Part shown: piece after piece, positions 21,701 through 33,830 of the stretch
How the letters are laid out: every line of letters starts with the position of its first letter
How positions within the stretch are numbered: position 1 is the stretch's first letter
Assembly: GCA_021234155.1 (NCBI GenBank)
Contig: JAJEKV010000040.1
Span: 9,219,541-9,283,540 of the forward strand
Length of the DNA stretch: 64,000 nucleotides
Reading direction: 5' to 3'
Origin: Isoetes taiwanensis
Lineage: Eukaryota; Streptophyta; Lycopodiopsida; Isoetales; Isoetaceae
Notes under the pieces: generated by a model
Told to the model about the DNA's origin: nothing
Seen by the model: the letters and a program-made list of their open reading frames with translations, nothing else
Database searches by the model: none
Translations under genes and position numbers: made by a program

Positions 21701-23747
21701 GTGTTGGTCTGTTTGCAGTTTGGACAAAGAGCAACTTTCTATCAGGAGCTTTTTTGTTGTGATGGACGCACTCAAGCTCAACCCAAATGCTATCTTCAAT
21801 GGTGAAAGTTATAGCTGTTTCCAAAGGATGCTTAAAGTTTAAGCACCTATCTGGAAAATTGCAACCTATTGCTCGTTGGAACATGTTCATGGAAGTAGTG
21901 ATTTTGTAATTCAGGAATTCACTGACTGCAGGGTATGATAACGTCTCTACATGATGCAACCATATTCATGTCAAATTTCAACAAAATACACCCGTTGATA
22001 TTTTTCCATACATATTCATGTCAAAGTTCATCAATTATCAACTATCTCCCAGTCTACTTCCGTTGGTTTCTGCATATGGCTTGACACCACAGAATTTTTT
22101 TTTGTTTTTGACATCAAGCAAAATTACAAGTAGCTATGTGATGATTAATGGGTTATCCTGGAGGAGCTGATTGGAAAATATCATCCTGAGTGCAGAAATA
22201 GGCGCTGCTGGATCGTCCAAGTCCAACACAAAAGTAGTTGCTATCACAGTACCTTTGGCAATCTTGTTAATAATTGCTGGCATATCTCTGTGGTTGTGGC
22301 ATCGGAAGAAGCATTTGTTCTCCTTGAAAGATGGAAAGGATGGTAATGGCTGAATGATCATCAAAGGTCTTGGATTAGCGTTAACATTCCTTTTTCTACA
22401 GAGTTCTGGAGCATAAAAAACAGGCTAAATTTGTACGATTACAATGAATTGAGAGATGCAACAAATGATTTTCATCCTATGAACAAACTTGGACAAGGTG
22501 GATTTGGTACGGTTTATAAGGTACATGCGATCAAAAAAACATTCGAAATTATGGTTTAGCTATTAGCCATAAATTTTGTAATGTTGGACAACAGGGGGCC
22601 CTGAAAGATGGCACAGCTGTTGCAATCAAGCAACTCTCCGTAAAATCACCTCAAAGTGAATTTTTAAATGAAGTTGAAGTGATATCTTCTGTTCAGCACC
22701 GTAACTTGGTGAAGTTGCTGGGATGTTGCTTCGAGGGAGACCAAAGGATTCTTGTCCTAGAATTGATGGAAACAAATAGTTTGCACCAAGCTTTACTTGG
22801 TATGATGTGCTTGCTTTATTCCATGGCTATGTGCATGGTCATCTTGTTGACTAAAGACTTTTGCAGGACCACGCGAACGGAGGATCTACATTGATTGGCC
22901 AACACGAGTGAACATTTGTCTTGGGGTTGCTCGCGGTATTGCCTACCTCCACGAAGAAGCATCTCCACGGATCATACATCGAGACATAAAATCGAACAAT
23001 ATACTGTTGGACAAAAGTTTGAATCCTAAAATTGCTGACTTTGGACTGGCAAAACTTTTCAAGGATGAGCAAACACACATCAGTACTAGAGTTGCTGGAA
23101 CAATGTGAGCTGGACATGTCTTTTGCATAATGTTAGTACATTTATCTACAATTTAGTTATCATCAAAACTTTCTTTCTGTGCCTGGGACAGAGGATACCT
23201 TGCTCCTGAGTATGCAATGCTTGGTCAACTTACTGAAAAAGCAGATGTCTACAGTTTTGGGGTACTGGCATTGGAAATAGTTAGTGGGAGAAACAATATG
23301 GACCGGTCAGTGTCACCAGAGGAGACGTACCTGCTAGATCACGTAAGTTATAAACTTAAAATAGGGTCTTGATATGATATGCACTGCTTACATTTCCTGC
23401 TGCAGGTATGGCATCTAGTTGAAGAAGACCGTCTTCTAGATATTGTGGATGAGCAGGTGAGAAACGAATGTTCAGAGGAGGAAGCAAAGAGAATTATCAA
23501 AGTGGCACTCTTTTGCACGCAGCACAACCCAAACCATCGCCCAACAATGTCACAAGTTGTCACGGTACTGTCGAAGCCTTGCGAAGTTGATGTGTCAGGA
23601 CTCCGGCAGGACGATCGTGAAGACAACAAACACGCTCTGCAAGGCTACAAACCAAGCTTGACTGAAAACAGCTCCGAATCCAGTAGTTTGTTAACCAGTT
23701 CGAGTGCGATTAGCATGCCAACCTATAGGCTATCTCTTCTGCGGTGA
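15785..23747 (+). CDS. LRR-malectin receptor-like kinase (LRR VIII-2 type)
   Basis: Twenty-four exons join into a frame of 3042 nt (1013 aa): 15785-15881, 15954-16101, 16293-16364, 16453-16524, 16614-16685, 16753-16824, 16933-17004, 17163-17234, 17318-17389, 17808-17882, 17948-18019, 18088-18159, 18497-18568, 18638-18703, 19466-19510, 19591-19667, 19712-20121, 20247-20448, 22196-22342, 22402-22520, 22595-22799, 22867-23104, 23192-23342, 23406-23747. Exon 1 is a signal peptide ([17 protein letters not shown]). Exon 2 is an LRR N-cap. The next exons carry one 24-residue repeat each. Exons 17-18 are a malectin domain, exon 19 a membrane span ([16 protein letters not shown]). The kinase has [24 protein letters not shown] and DFG, so it should be active. 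It is a plasma-membrane receptor, ligand unknown. The 1.75-kb intron after exon 18 holds a LINE fragment. Confidence 0.93.
21300..21840 (+). mobile_element. LINE reverse-transcriptase fragment in receptor-kinase intron
   Basis: Translated plus-strand pieces show reverse-transcriptase blocks: [11 protein letters not shown], then PSNY and [11 protein letters not shown], and after a frameshift [13 protein letters not shown]. These match the finger/palm region of plant non-LTR elements. The frame is broken and both ends are missing. It lies within the intron between 20449 and 22195, in the same orientation as the gene. The neighbouring 20640-21060 stretch may be part of the same insertion but has no recognisable motif. 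Confidence 0.7.
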
Positions 23748-25890
23748 TCGAACATTGGAACATTTTCCATTAAGTTATGCAAATTTCTTGTAGCCGTATT
23801 CATGACCTTTACCTCAAATCAGCCATACCGGCAACCGGAAAAAAATATGGCAGCTTTTGATAAGTTGAATTAGGAGCCCCATAAACCAACCACAGTTCGT
23901 TTTGTATTGGGGAAGGGTATTTTTGCCATGGTTTGGTTTGGCCTATGATTTTAGTATTGTACTAGTAATGGTGCCCAGCGTTGCTGGGCATAAGTTGAGG
24001 GGTTGTGAATGTTGGGATGCAATGTGAAAAGCATGCAGTAATAATCCAAGTTTGTATCCTTTTATTATAACAAAACTTTCCAAAGGCTTAATAACAATAA
24101 AAAAAAAAACTAGCTCCTTCATATTAGATAGTGTTGAATCAACTTAAGTTTATCTCTATTTGCTTTTTTATGTTTCATTCGATATTAAAAGTCCCTGCTT
24201 GTTTTTATTCATGATAAAGTCGAATTCAATTGAATATCATGGAATATGAGTGGGACTGCCTAATTCAAGATATTCATATAGTATATGGACCATGCATAAC
24301 TCTTATGAGAAATACAAAGTGAGTATCTATTTCTAAAGGTTTTTTTTTAGTACAACTGAAGAATTGGAGTTGGTTTCAATTGCAGTAGTTAAAAGGAACA
24401 GAATATATGGTTGGTATACAAAACCACTGAGGATTATTGGAGTCATCTCTTCATTTCTAGAAGTTTGCAAACACCAGGAAGCAAGTCACCAAGAACAACA
24501 AACTGACAACATCTAGATATATTAGAGAAGCATTTCGTACCAGGCAGCACCGTGCAATTCTCAACTTTCCTCATAACCATATCATATTTCCTGTCTTGTT
24601 GCTCCTTTGTTGCTCTAGAAAAGAATAGAGTTCTGAACACTTGAGAGGCCAATGTATCCCAGAGATGTTAGACTTCACTTCAATTACCAGCACTTGAACT
24701 TTGAAAAATTATTCAATGTCCAAAATGAATTCAACGTGCTCTGTACAAAGCTTGGCAAAGAGTATTAGAGTATTATTGGTTCTCAACGATTAAAACCAAC
24801 TAAATTAACAAAAGCAACAAAGCCAAGAGAGCCAACCTGATAATGTGACAGCAATAATAGATGCATTTTCTGCTCCGTAACAGATTGTCATTTTAACATA
24901 TTTGTCAACATATTTTGTAATAGCCTTGTGCATAATTGAACCAACTCCAATATATTTTGCAACTATGACATACAAAACCTATTTCTCAACAACTCCATTT
25001 TCGAATTATTGGGGTACATTCGATAGATAGGTTTCTCATGGTGTGTGACACTGTTTCAATTTGCTTAAGTACCTGCGCATGTGTAGCCAGATGGTTTATG
25101 CATTAAAATAATCTATAAATTGTCCCATTATTTTTGCTTGCCTTTCTGTGCAGAGTAGAGCATGATGACAATGACCGCTCAGTTCTTTTTAACATTCCCT
25201 GTTTCATATATGATTTCAGTCTCTGCAAAAAATTGGTATTGCTTTTGTTGACAAATTCTGACAAAGGGTTTTCTTCCTTTTCTAGTTCTTTTTTTTTTTG
25301 CAGGATACCATTGAAAAGACATCATGGCATGGGAGAAAAGGGCTCCAACGTTGCCAAACACGATGAAGATTCTACACAGTAGAGTAAATATTAGAATGAC
25401 TCTAAGAATCCAAGACTCCCCAAACAATGAAAACTTTATTTCCTTAAGTGTGTCATAAGTTACAAAACTGAGTATTCCATGTTATAGTAGAACCATGTCA
25501 TGGGACTCATCAAATTCCATTCTATGTTTCTGTCAGTCAAAAAGTGCGGTGAATAATAAACCTGCTCTTTCCTCTTCTCACGGGGATGATTTTTCTGGTA
25601 CAATGTCTACAATGTGATGTCTTTGCGGCAGAAAAATTGCAAAGGCAGCTCAAATTCTAAGTTTACATCACTATTGCCGATAGTGAAAATGATATTGCCA
25701 AAGAACCGATAGAAGGAAATAGGTTACAACCGCCATTTTTAGAGGGTCGAGACCGTCAAGTTGGCATTAATAGGCACACTTTGCAAAAGAAAACAGGATC
25801 ATCGGATAGAGATTAAGCACGGAACGAGAAAAAATCGCTTACTTGGATAAGTATTGACATTGGCCAAGACGCAATTAGAAAACAAATAAC
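23748..25890. other. Intergenic, nothing recognised
   Basis: Contains the 3' flank of the receptor kinase and AT-rich DNA. Small ORFs (24443-24652 on minus, 25134-25382 on plus) have no recognised domain and no clear splice context. Confidence 0.5.
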
Positions 25891-25899
25891 TAAGCAACT

Positions 25900-26370
25900 T
25901 ATTGATATATGATTACCATGCAAATAACCTTGGAAGCAGAAAAAGAACACATCTTTTGGGATCAATGGTGGTAAGAGTAGCAACTCCAAAAAATCCACGA
26001 GGAGCCGGTTGCCTTCATGTTCTTTTGATACATAAGAAGCATGGCGTAATACTATCGGAAAATAGCAACTCTTTCCAGTGAATAAGCGAGCAATCTGCGC
26101 CTCCTTGACCACATGCATAATCAAGAGCGACCGCAAGTCGTTGGAGCTAATCCCTTGCTTGGCAATGCACCAAGTTCTCACAATAGAAATGTTAACCGCT
26201 AGTAGCCCCGCTCTGTGGTATCAAGAGTATAAATAGGTGTTTGGTCCGGATAATAAATACCATAGTTCTTCTCGAGTAGGCCCACGCCTTCGATCTTCGT
26301 TGAAGATCTCGTATACATAAGTGTTAATAGCAATTCCTATGCTTGGCATAGGGCCGGTTCATCTCCCGAA
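25900..26370 (-). pseudogene. GH17 beta-1,3-glucanase with X8 domain, broken
   Basis: Reading the minus strand, 26338-26222 encodes the C-terminal GH17 signature INTYVYEIFNEDRRRGPTRE, with the following TPIYTLD in another frame. Downstream, an X8 (CBM43) domain is spread over two frames: TWCIAKQGISSNDL, ALDYACGQGGADCS, GKSCYFP, and FFGVATLTTIDP. Intact relatives are GPI-anchored glucanases or callose-binding proteins of the wall and plasmodesmata. Several frameshifts and stops make this copy non-functional. Sequence to about 26.8 kb on the same strand may be the decayed glycoside hydrolase body, but I could not align it with confidence. Confidence 0.75.
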
Positions 26371-29300
26371 AACCGCAAGGTCACGCAAGATCGGCCATGG
26401 CGGAATATAGGATAGCATCCCCATTACCAAGACATAAGCATAAATCCCGTGCATTCGCGGAAAAAGAAATAAGAATTTGAAACAATGTGCACTTACCAAG
26501 TTCTCTCCAAACACACATTGCACGCTAGTAGAGCCTTACGCTTTTATGAGACCTAGGAGACTAACACCTAGGAGACTCTATATCTTGCTCCATGACTTTA
26601 TCTCTAAGGCAACATTGTTCAAATTTCCTAAAGTTGCTCCTGTTTCCATTTCTTGATATGCATTGTTGTAAGGTTGTTGGACACTTTCATCACGTCCCGG
26701 AATCCATTCACATCCTCGGCGGGAGCCACCACGAGCAAGAAATTTCACGCTATCCCGTAAAGATTGCTTGCTTACCCATTCTTTAAAATATATTTCTAGT
26801 GCTTGCTGCAATGAATGATTCCAAAACTTGATTGACACTCACATCATTGTAGTAATGCATTATGAGCATCTACCTTATTGCCCCCAGTTTGCAAAGCAGC
26901 TACTTCTGCAGCAGTGAATTTTGCCATTGAAATGGACTTTACTGGATGTGTGAACTTCCGACTACACCACAAAATTGAAAAGTCAATCCTTCCCACAGAA
27001 AATCTAAACACATAGTAATTCCTGGTATTAGGATTACTGGATTCCACTGCAAGAAATACAGACAAAGAAGAAAAGGTTGTGCAAACATATTGAGGTCCCA
27101 CCTGCAATTCCTTAAGCAGGCTCGTACATGATATGCATGTAGTAGGCTGCATATATTCTTAAAACCCATTCCTCTAAACGGATTTTCATAGATCCCTGTA
27201 TTTTGGTAGTGTACAGGTACACCTATACAACAATTTTGATGATTGTTGAAATGCATGGGGTTACAATTTCAACTGTCATATTGAGCAATTTTATCATGGT
27301 TATGCAATCGCTAATCGCTTATTGTCATTTGATTCTTCAATTTTTCCTACTTAGTTTTCAGCCAAAACAACCTCCAACTCTTGATATAAAACTCAAGAAC
27401 GTCTTGTTTCATGTGCCAAAATTAGTTAAAACAAAAGGTAGTTTGCCAAAATTAGTTAAAACATAAGGTAGTCGACCATTATTGCATCGATAAGCATCAT
27501 GCTTAAATAAGAGTGTTGTTTCTCTTTTTTATGGTAACTTCAATTTCAATCACATCTGTGTTTTTTTGCAGACCAGAATCATTGTAATCAGAGCTTTTCG
27601 CCCCTTTCTAATATGGCATACACCAATATATACACCCCAGTTATCTTGCATTAACTTTAAACATGACAAAGACAGCTTATGCGTTTAACATTAACTTCAA
27701 ACATGACAAAGACAAAGCTTATGCGTTCAAGGTTTTTGCTAATAGTCTGTGCGCTTTTGTTCAATGCACATTAAGTTCAAACATGGACACAGAAAATAGC
27801 ATGGGTAGACCAAGCTACAATATTACATGATTTGGTGGTTGTACCAATGGCAATACCAATTGCAGGCCATCGGCCAGTCTACAATCTACAAAGAATCTGG
27901 GATTTGGCACTGGGATGTTTAATCCAGAATATGGCCACAATATAACCCTTAGCTTCCATGGCCACAACGGACCCCTTAGCTTCCATGGGTGTAACAATGC
28001 TCTTTGCACAAAAACATGTCTTGGCATTCATTCGCACCAAATCCATTACTTTTTTGTTTCCTTTTCTAGAGCAGAATGCAGACACAATCACTGCATATCA
28101 TATACACTGTGGTGCTATGGCAGATGATTAATTAGAAATGTTGAAACTACTTGCACCGGATTTTTACCCTCAGTTGGCACTATTGAGAATCATAAGCAAT
28201 ACTCTGTCCACGTGTTAACCCTCCATTGTGCCTCTATCCTGCAAACAACAAAACAAAAACAGATGCCAACATGGTTACATGGTTACAGATGTTTGCTTAC
28301 ATGGTTGCTTGTAAACGATTGTGCAACTTGAATAATGTTTTTAATGAAGTCACAACTTAACAACGTCTGCATTATTAAAAGTTACAGTTGAGATTAAACA
28401 ATCAATGAGCAAATTCCTGATGCTGTTCTGCAGACAGAATGGCAATTAATACTACATACGTTATGCATATTTTAGAGCTACATGTTTGAAAGATTCTTGA
28501 TATCGTTTTCTTTATTTTTTAGCTTCTACAGTGGAAAGATAAGAGCCTCATCCCGAAAGTAGTTATAACTTACTCAAATCCATCAGGGGATAAGATACAA
28601 TTGCAGGGAAGAAAAATGTACCCGAGTTCTAGCTTCTTTTTGCCTCACAAAAAAAACTTGTTTGAGAACCTAAAAAAAACAGGGAGATGTTTTTGAGAGC
28701 TCCGATCGGACAGGAAAAATGAGACATAAACTTAGAAGCCCAGAAGGGGAGGAAATACTAAGCAAACACTTACAGATGACTGTGGATCGACAAAACCGGT
28801 TCCCCACCAAACGATCATGTAGGTAGGTAGCCACGAAACCATATTGTGAAAACTTGGCGCTTCCTATTCATAATTTCTCAATCTTGTAAATCAAGCAGAA
28901 ATTGAAGATCAGTAATGAGTTTTGGCGGCTCTGTTCTTGCAGTAGCATGAAAGAAATATGAAGATGCCGCTGCCGCTCCCATAATCACACGGGGGTGTGT
29001 CCACATTAGAGCTTTTGTCTACATGAACCGTTATTTCTGCTTGTACATTAACCAATTGTCTCTTCTACAGGGTCAAATAATAACGGATCTAACTCATATC
29101 AATAAAGTTCTAATTTATCTCCATCCCCGTAGGTAATCTGCAAATCTGTACAACAAAACTTGATTCTTAATCAACTACAGATGCTACTTTTAAGTACCAA
29201 AAAATATAAGAGAGAATAGAGCACCTTATCAACTTTTTCTTTGCATTAGATCTGACTACCTATCCTTCAAATGCTTGCCGTCAAACAACTTCCCAATTTC

Positions 29301-31482
29301 TTTCCCTTCAATTTAATTCCAAGGTCAAGAAACGAAAGTTAACAGAGGATGCAACGATTGATTTTAGCTGTTCCAGGATCGCTTCTTCAGGTGCTCCAAA
29401 TTCATCTTTCACCGGTTCCAATCTGGAAAAAGCCTCATGTCCTTACACAATACAGCTAAAACCAAACCCTAAGATCAAGAACGTGATAGGAGAAATTCCA
29501 CAGCATCGTTGCTCCATTATTTTCCCCCGCCATTGTCACCGAGCGATGTCGGCTGCCTAGATTCTGCAAACCAACTGGTGAAGTCGAACCTAGCAACGCC
29601 GTGCCACCTGTATGTGGATACTGGAGGAATGCAACGGGCGCCATAGCCTAGCTGCCATCGCAAACTTTAAAAAGAAAAACCCATATTAAGGAAAAACAAT
29701 TAAAAATCTTGCGACGTGGCATCATCTCATCCATTGGCTTGATCAAATCTGGGCCGCCCAAATTAGGGCTGGGTCCAACACTTACACAATAACATTATAA
29801 TATAAGATTATATTGAAATTTGTATATTTTAGTGAGAATGAGCAGCTTGTTTGGTTATCGCACGATCTCTCAATTTTTTATTTCCAGGGAGAGTTTTTTT
29901 GCAATGGTCTGCAAATAGAATGTTATGGAGGGGCAGACACAAGTTCCGTTCTTCTATCTTCATGTCGATTAGAGAGGTCTTGTGCTGCAAGATCTTGGAA
30001 AACCAACTCTTCCTTTTGATTTTTTCATTCTTTGTTACTTGTGCAGTATGACTTTTGGGTTTAGAGTATGGCAGCAGATTTAGGTCTTCTTTAACTGGTG
30101 TCCATAGCCAGCTTTTGTTGTGTCATGTTTTCTTTTGCATGAGAAATTATGTGCTCTGTACCAGGGATTCTTGTTTCTGGTTTGATGGTGGTGGATTCAT
30201 TCCACTTTCAGAATTTGGCATTGCTTGGGCTCGTTGTAGGGTAGTTCTAGAGCACGTCACCGTTTTCCAATTTTGGGTTGCTTGTGCAGGTTTTTGGCGG
30301 TTACGGCGGAGCTTGCAAGAGGTTGTTGCCATTGCAGTTCTTTGGGGCCCTGGTGAGGCTCCACTTTTTGGCGACAAGAGGTTCTGGTTCGTGCTCTATT
30401 TTTTTTAGTTGATTGGACAATGGTAAGGTGAAATATTAGTCACGCTAGAATTGATGTTTTGCACCATTGAATCACATAATTTTTTGGCGAAAAATTTACT
30501 GGCCTTTGATTTGGCATAAATCAAGGGTTGTAATTAAACAAGTGCTATGCACGGAGGGTTGCCCTCTGGTGGCCCGAGAGTGTGTTTTCATATTTGTTGT
30601 TGCCGTTTCGTTTTCATGGTTCTTGTTGGGCCATTTGATGTGTCAGGGGTTATTAATGGTTTGAAAAGGGAGGTTTTGTTTTGTGTTGTTTTGTTTTCTT
30701 TTGTTTATGAATTGTGCATGGACCAAGCCTATTTCTAGCATTGTGCTTATGACTTGAGATCCCTGATAAGAGATGTTTATTATTCGTTTTGCTCGCGCTT
30801 TACATACCTTGTAGGAAAAGGCGTTATTTTGTTGTTTTTATGTTCTAAAGCATCAACAAAAGTTTCAAGACCTAGATACGACACCTTTAGAAGTCATAGC
30901 CATATATGAGCATTGATGTAGGGGGTGCAGTGCAATTTCTACGTTTTAAGTTTGGACCAGTGGATGGCCAAGACCAAGAGTGCTAATCTGGAATTTCATT
31001 GATATGGTGCAAGAATGGTATTAATATGATGTAAGAATGCTTGAGTCATAACTTATTGCCTAAATGTGTTGTTGGATTCCAATAGCTTAAGTTTAAGATG
31101 TAATCACTTGCACAATCTCTAGCATATAGTTAGAGGGAATGATACAATACCCTTGTGAATTAATTTTCTAAGCATGTTGAAGTAGACTAATGAATAGTCT
31201 TCAATAACTTCGTATAACTCTTTAGAAGTTCTATGAAGCCAATAATATTAAATGTAAGCCTAGATAAGGGAAAATATTAAATCGTAACTTCATACACTGG
31301 CCTGTATTTTCTAGAATGTAAGTCAATGTATGTCCGTATAGAACTCCAAGTTGTATGCTGCAAATACAACCACATAGGCATTACAATTGCTTTCATTGTC
31401 TATTTAAGGTTAGATACCATTTCTATGGGAGGGCTGAATTATCTCCCAAGCTTACGCATCCACATCTAATTTTAGATGCGAA
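26371..31482. other. Intergenic, no gene confirmed
   Basis: No recognisable protein. A minus-strand ORF at 29456-29644 (MAPVAFLQYPHTGG) with a nearby open stretch to about 29330 could be a short gene or first exon, but no frame-consistent splice was found. A 117-codon T-rich ORF at 30055-30408 is not supported. Two small tandem duplications lie near 27430 and 27650-27725. A motif near 30548 (gcacggagggttgccc) is the inverse of the right edge of the 4.5-kb insertion at 38.1 kb. Confidence 0.45.
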
Positions 31483-32618
31483 TCTAATTCTGCATCTGCA
31501 TCTGTTTCAATCCGCCAAAGCCAAAGAGCTCCACTGCCCAACTGCACATTCCTTTTCTAAAGTAACAAACAGTCAAAGACATAATTCCAGTCCAACTTCC
31601 TTTCTCCATAGATCAGAACCTTATAATTCTTCCCTCTAAGGCTGCAGTATTAACATTAAATATCAGAATCAGCTACCAAGAAACACAAAATACTTTGATG
31701 AAATTTCACTATGCAGGGGGGGGGAGGGGGGATACAAACTAGCCCCATGTTTCGTCAGGTCGAGGATACTCTCATAGCCACTCTGGAGTCACCAGTGGTC
31801 TTTCCTGAACCAATCTTTTCAGAAAGTGAATGCGGTTAGTCTCATAGAATGTTTAGGGGGTGGCCTCTTCCTCCTCTTTTTCTATTTTTTTCTTTTTTTT
31901 TTTAAAGTTGGATGCTCACTTTGGATATGTCGCAAGGAAGATATATCAAACCTACACTTCAATGTGTTGGTGGCAGCGGAGGTCAATGTCTAATTTTTTT
32001 TTATCTTTTTTTTTTGCCATTCTTTGCATGGCTAGGACCCAAGAATCGTATCTAATTCAAATTTAAGACTTAGCATTGTTTTTATTTCAAATTTCGGGTT
32101 TGATTGACCTATGATTTGGAGTCTCACGAATTAGTGCAGTGACTCCACGATTTGGAGCGCGAGACCTACGTTTATGGAGCTTTGGCAAAATTTGCTCTGG
32201 TTTTTGTCTTGGTGGCCATAGTTTTTCCATGGAATGAATATTGAGTCCACATTCACAAAGTTGATGGCAAATTCTTCACTCTGTAACTTGACTTTAGTGG
32301 AGATTCAACATTCAGTCCATTGAAAGCCAAACCAATCGAGTTGTTTAGCACTTGAGGATTAATAGTTCTGGTGCATGTCAAAGAAAAGGTAGAATTATTC
32401 ATAATAGAACATGCCATGTTCTATTATAACTTCCGTTCAGAGCCTTCGGAGCAGGGAGGTTATGGACTATGGCGCTTCACGAAGCTCGAGGAAATGTGTG
32501 CATCAATTCCGACTGGGCATATTCGGTTTTCTGAACAATAAGGCCTAGGCATTTTGGTAATCTACACATCTTATAAGGGCATTTGGATAATTTTCCCTTC
32601 TTTTAAAGGCTCCTTTTT
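31483..32618. repeat. Dispersed repeat, contiguous copy (parts A and B)
   Basis: Part A (31483-32003) is almost identical to 33114-33651. Part B (32012-32618) is almost identical to 38193-38931, apart from about 130 bp absent here near 32443. A and B are joined here through a T-rich tract. In the second copy the same T tract is interrupted by 4.5 kb of other DNA. No coding sequence is evident. Confidence 0.85.
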
Positions 32619-33113
32619 GTTGCCTTTGCGAGGCTTCTAGCCTACATTCATAAAGTCTCATTTGAGGGTTCATACCACTATGCTCAATCCAAAAGCTTAG
32701 GGTCTTCCAAAGGGATTATCTCAAAGGCAAAATATTTAAAAGCCTGATAGATCCACTTACTTAAAAAATGTATGGATGTCTTCTTCCGATGCTGGATCTA
32801 CAATTTTGGTCGTAAAATCAAGAAAAGGAAAAGAAATTGCTTCTTCGTGTTTTTCTTCTAGAAGGTTTTCCATCCTGATTGCTTTAGCCTCCATCTACTT
32901 TATTTGCCCTCTTTGTCTCAGAAAATAAGGCAGGATAATATTCTGGTTGTAAAACTAAGGTATAAGTTGTTCTTGCTCTACTAGGATCAATTAAGTGTTT
33001 CTTTTATAAATAGAAACAGAAAATGCGAGTATTGTTTAATATAGTTTCTCATTGATACGTTTAATGCAGTACAACAGAAATAATGGCATGTTTGGAGCAT
33101 GATAAAATGCGGA
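32619..33113. other. Intergenic, nothing recognised
   Basis: AT-rich DNA between the two copies of repeat part A. No ORF with a recognised domain. Confidence 0.5.
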
Positions 33114-33830
33114 ACTAATTCTGCACCTGCATCTGTTTCAATCCGCCAAAGCCAAAGAGCTCCACTGCCCAACTGCACATTCCTTTTCTAAAGTAACAAA
33201 CAGTCAAAGACAGAATTCCAGTCCAACTTCCTTTCTCCATAGATCAGAACCTTATAATTCTTCCCTCTAAGGCTGCAGTATTAACATTAAATATCAGAAT
33301 CAGCTACCAAGAAACACAAAATACTTTGATGAAATTTCACTATGCAAATGGGGATGGGGGGATACAAACTAGCCCCATGTTTCGTCAGGTCGAGGATACT
33401 CTCATAGCCACTCTGGAGTCACCAGTGGTCTTTCCTGAACCAATCTTTTCAGAAAGTGAATGCGGTTAGTCTCATAGAATGTTTAGGGGGTGGCCTCTTC
33501 CTCCTCTTTTTTTTTTTATATCTCTCAAAGTTGGATGCTCAGTTTGGATGTTTGCAACACAAATGTCGCAAGGAAGATATATCAAACCTTTCAGATATGA
33601 TCAATTGACACTTCAATGTGTTGGTGGCAACGGAGTTCAATGTATAATTTTTGGGTTGCCCCTAGGGGGCAAACCCTCGTTTATGTGGGTATGTGGGCAT
33701 ATTCAAGTATATGCTGGCATATACCTAGCATATGCTGATGACTGCTAAAAACTGGCTGCTGCCTGTAAATGGTCGGTCATCCAGCCCCATTATCAGCCTA
33801 CTACACAAACGCTATCCGCCGGACTTGGCT

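Noticed and set aside
21504..21959. 151-codon minus-strand ORF in a receptor-kinase intron
   Set aside because: The plus strand here carries LINE reverse-transcriptase blocks; the minus ORF is their shadow.
29456..29644. Small minus-strand gene
   Set aside because: The ORF has a reasonable start, but no in-phase splice to the open stretch near 29.33-29.41 kb could be found, so it was not called a gene.
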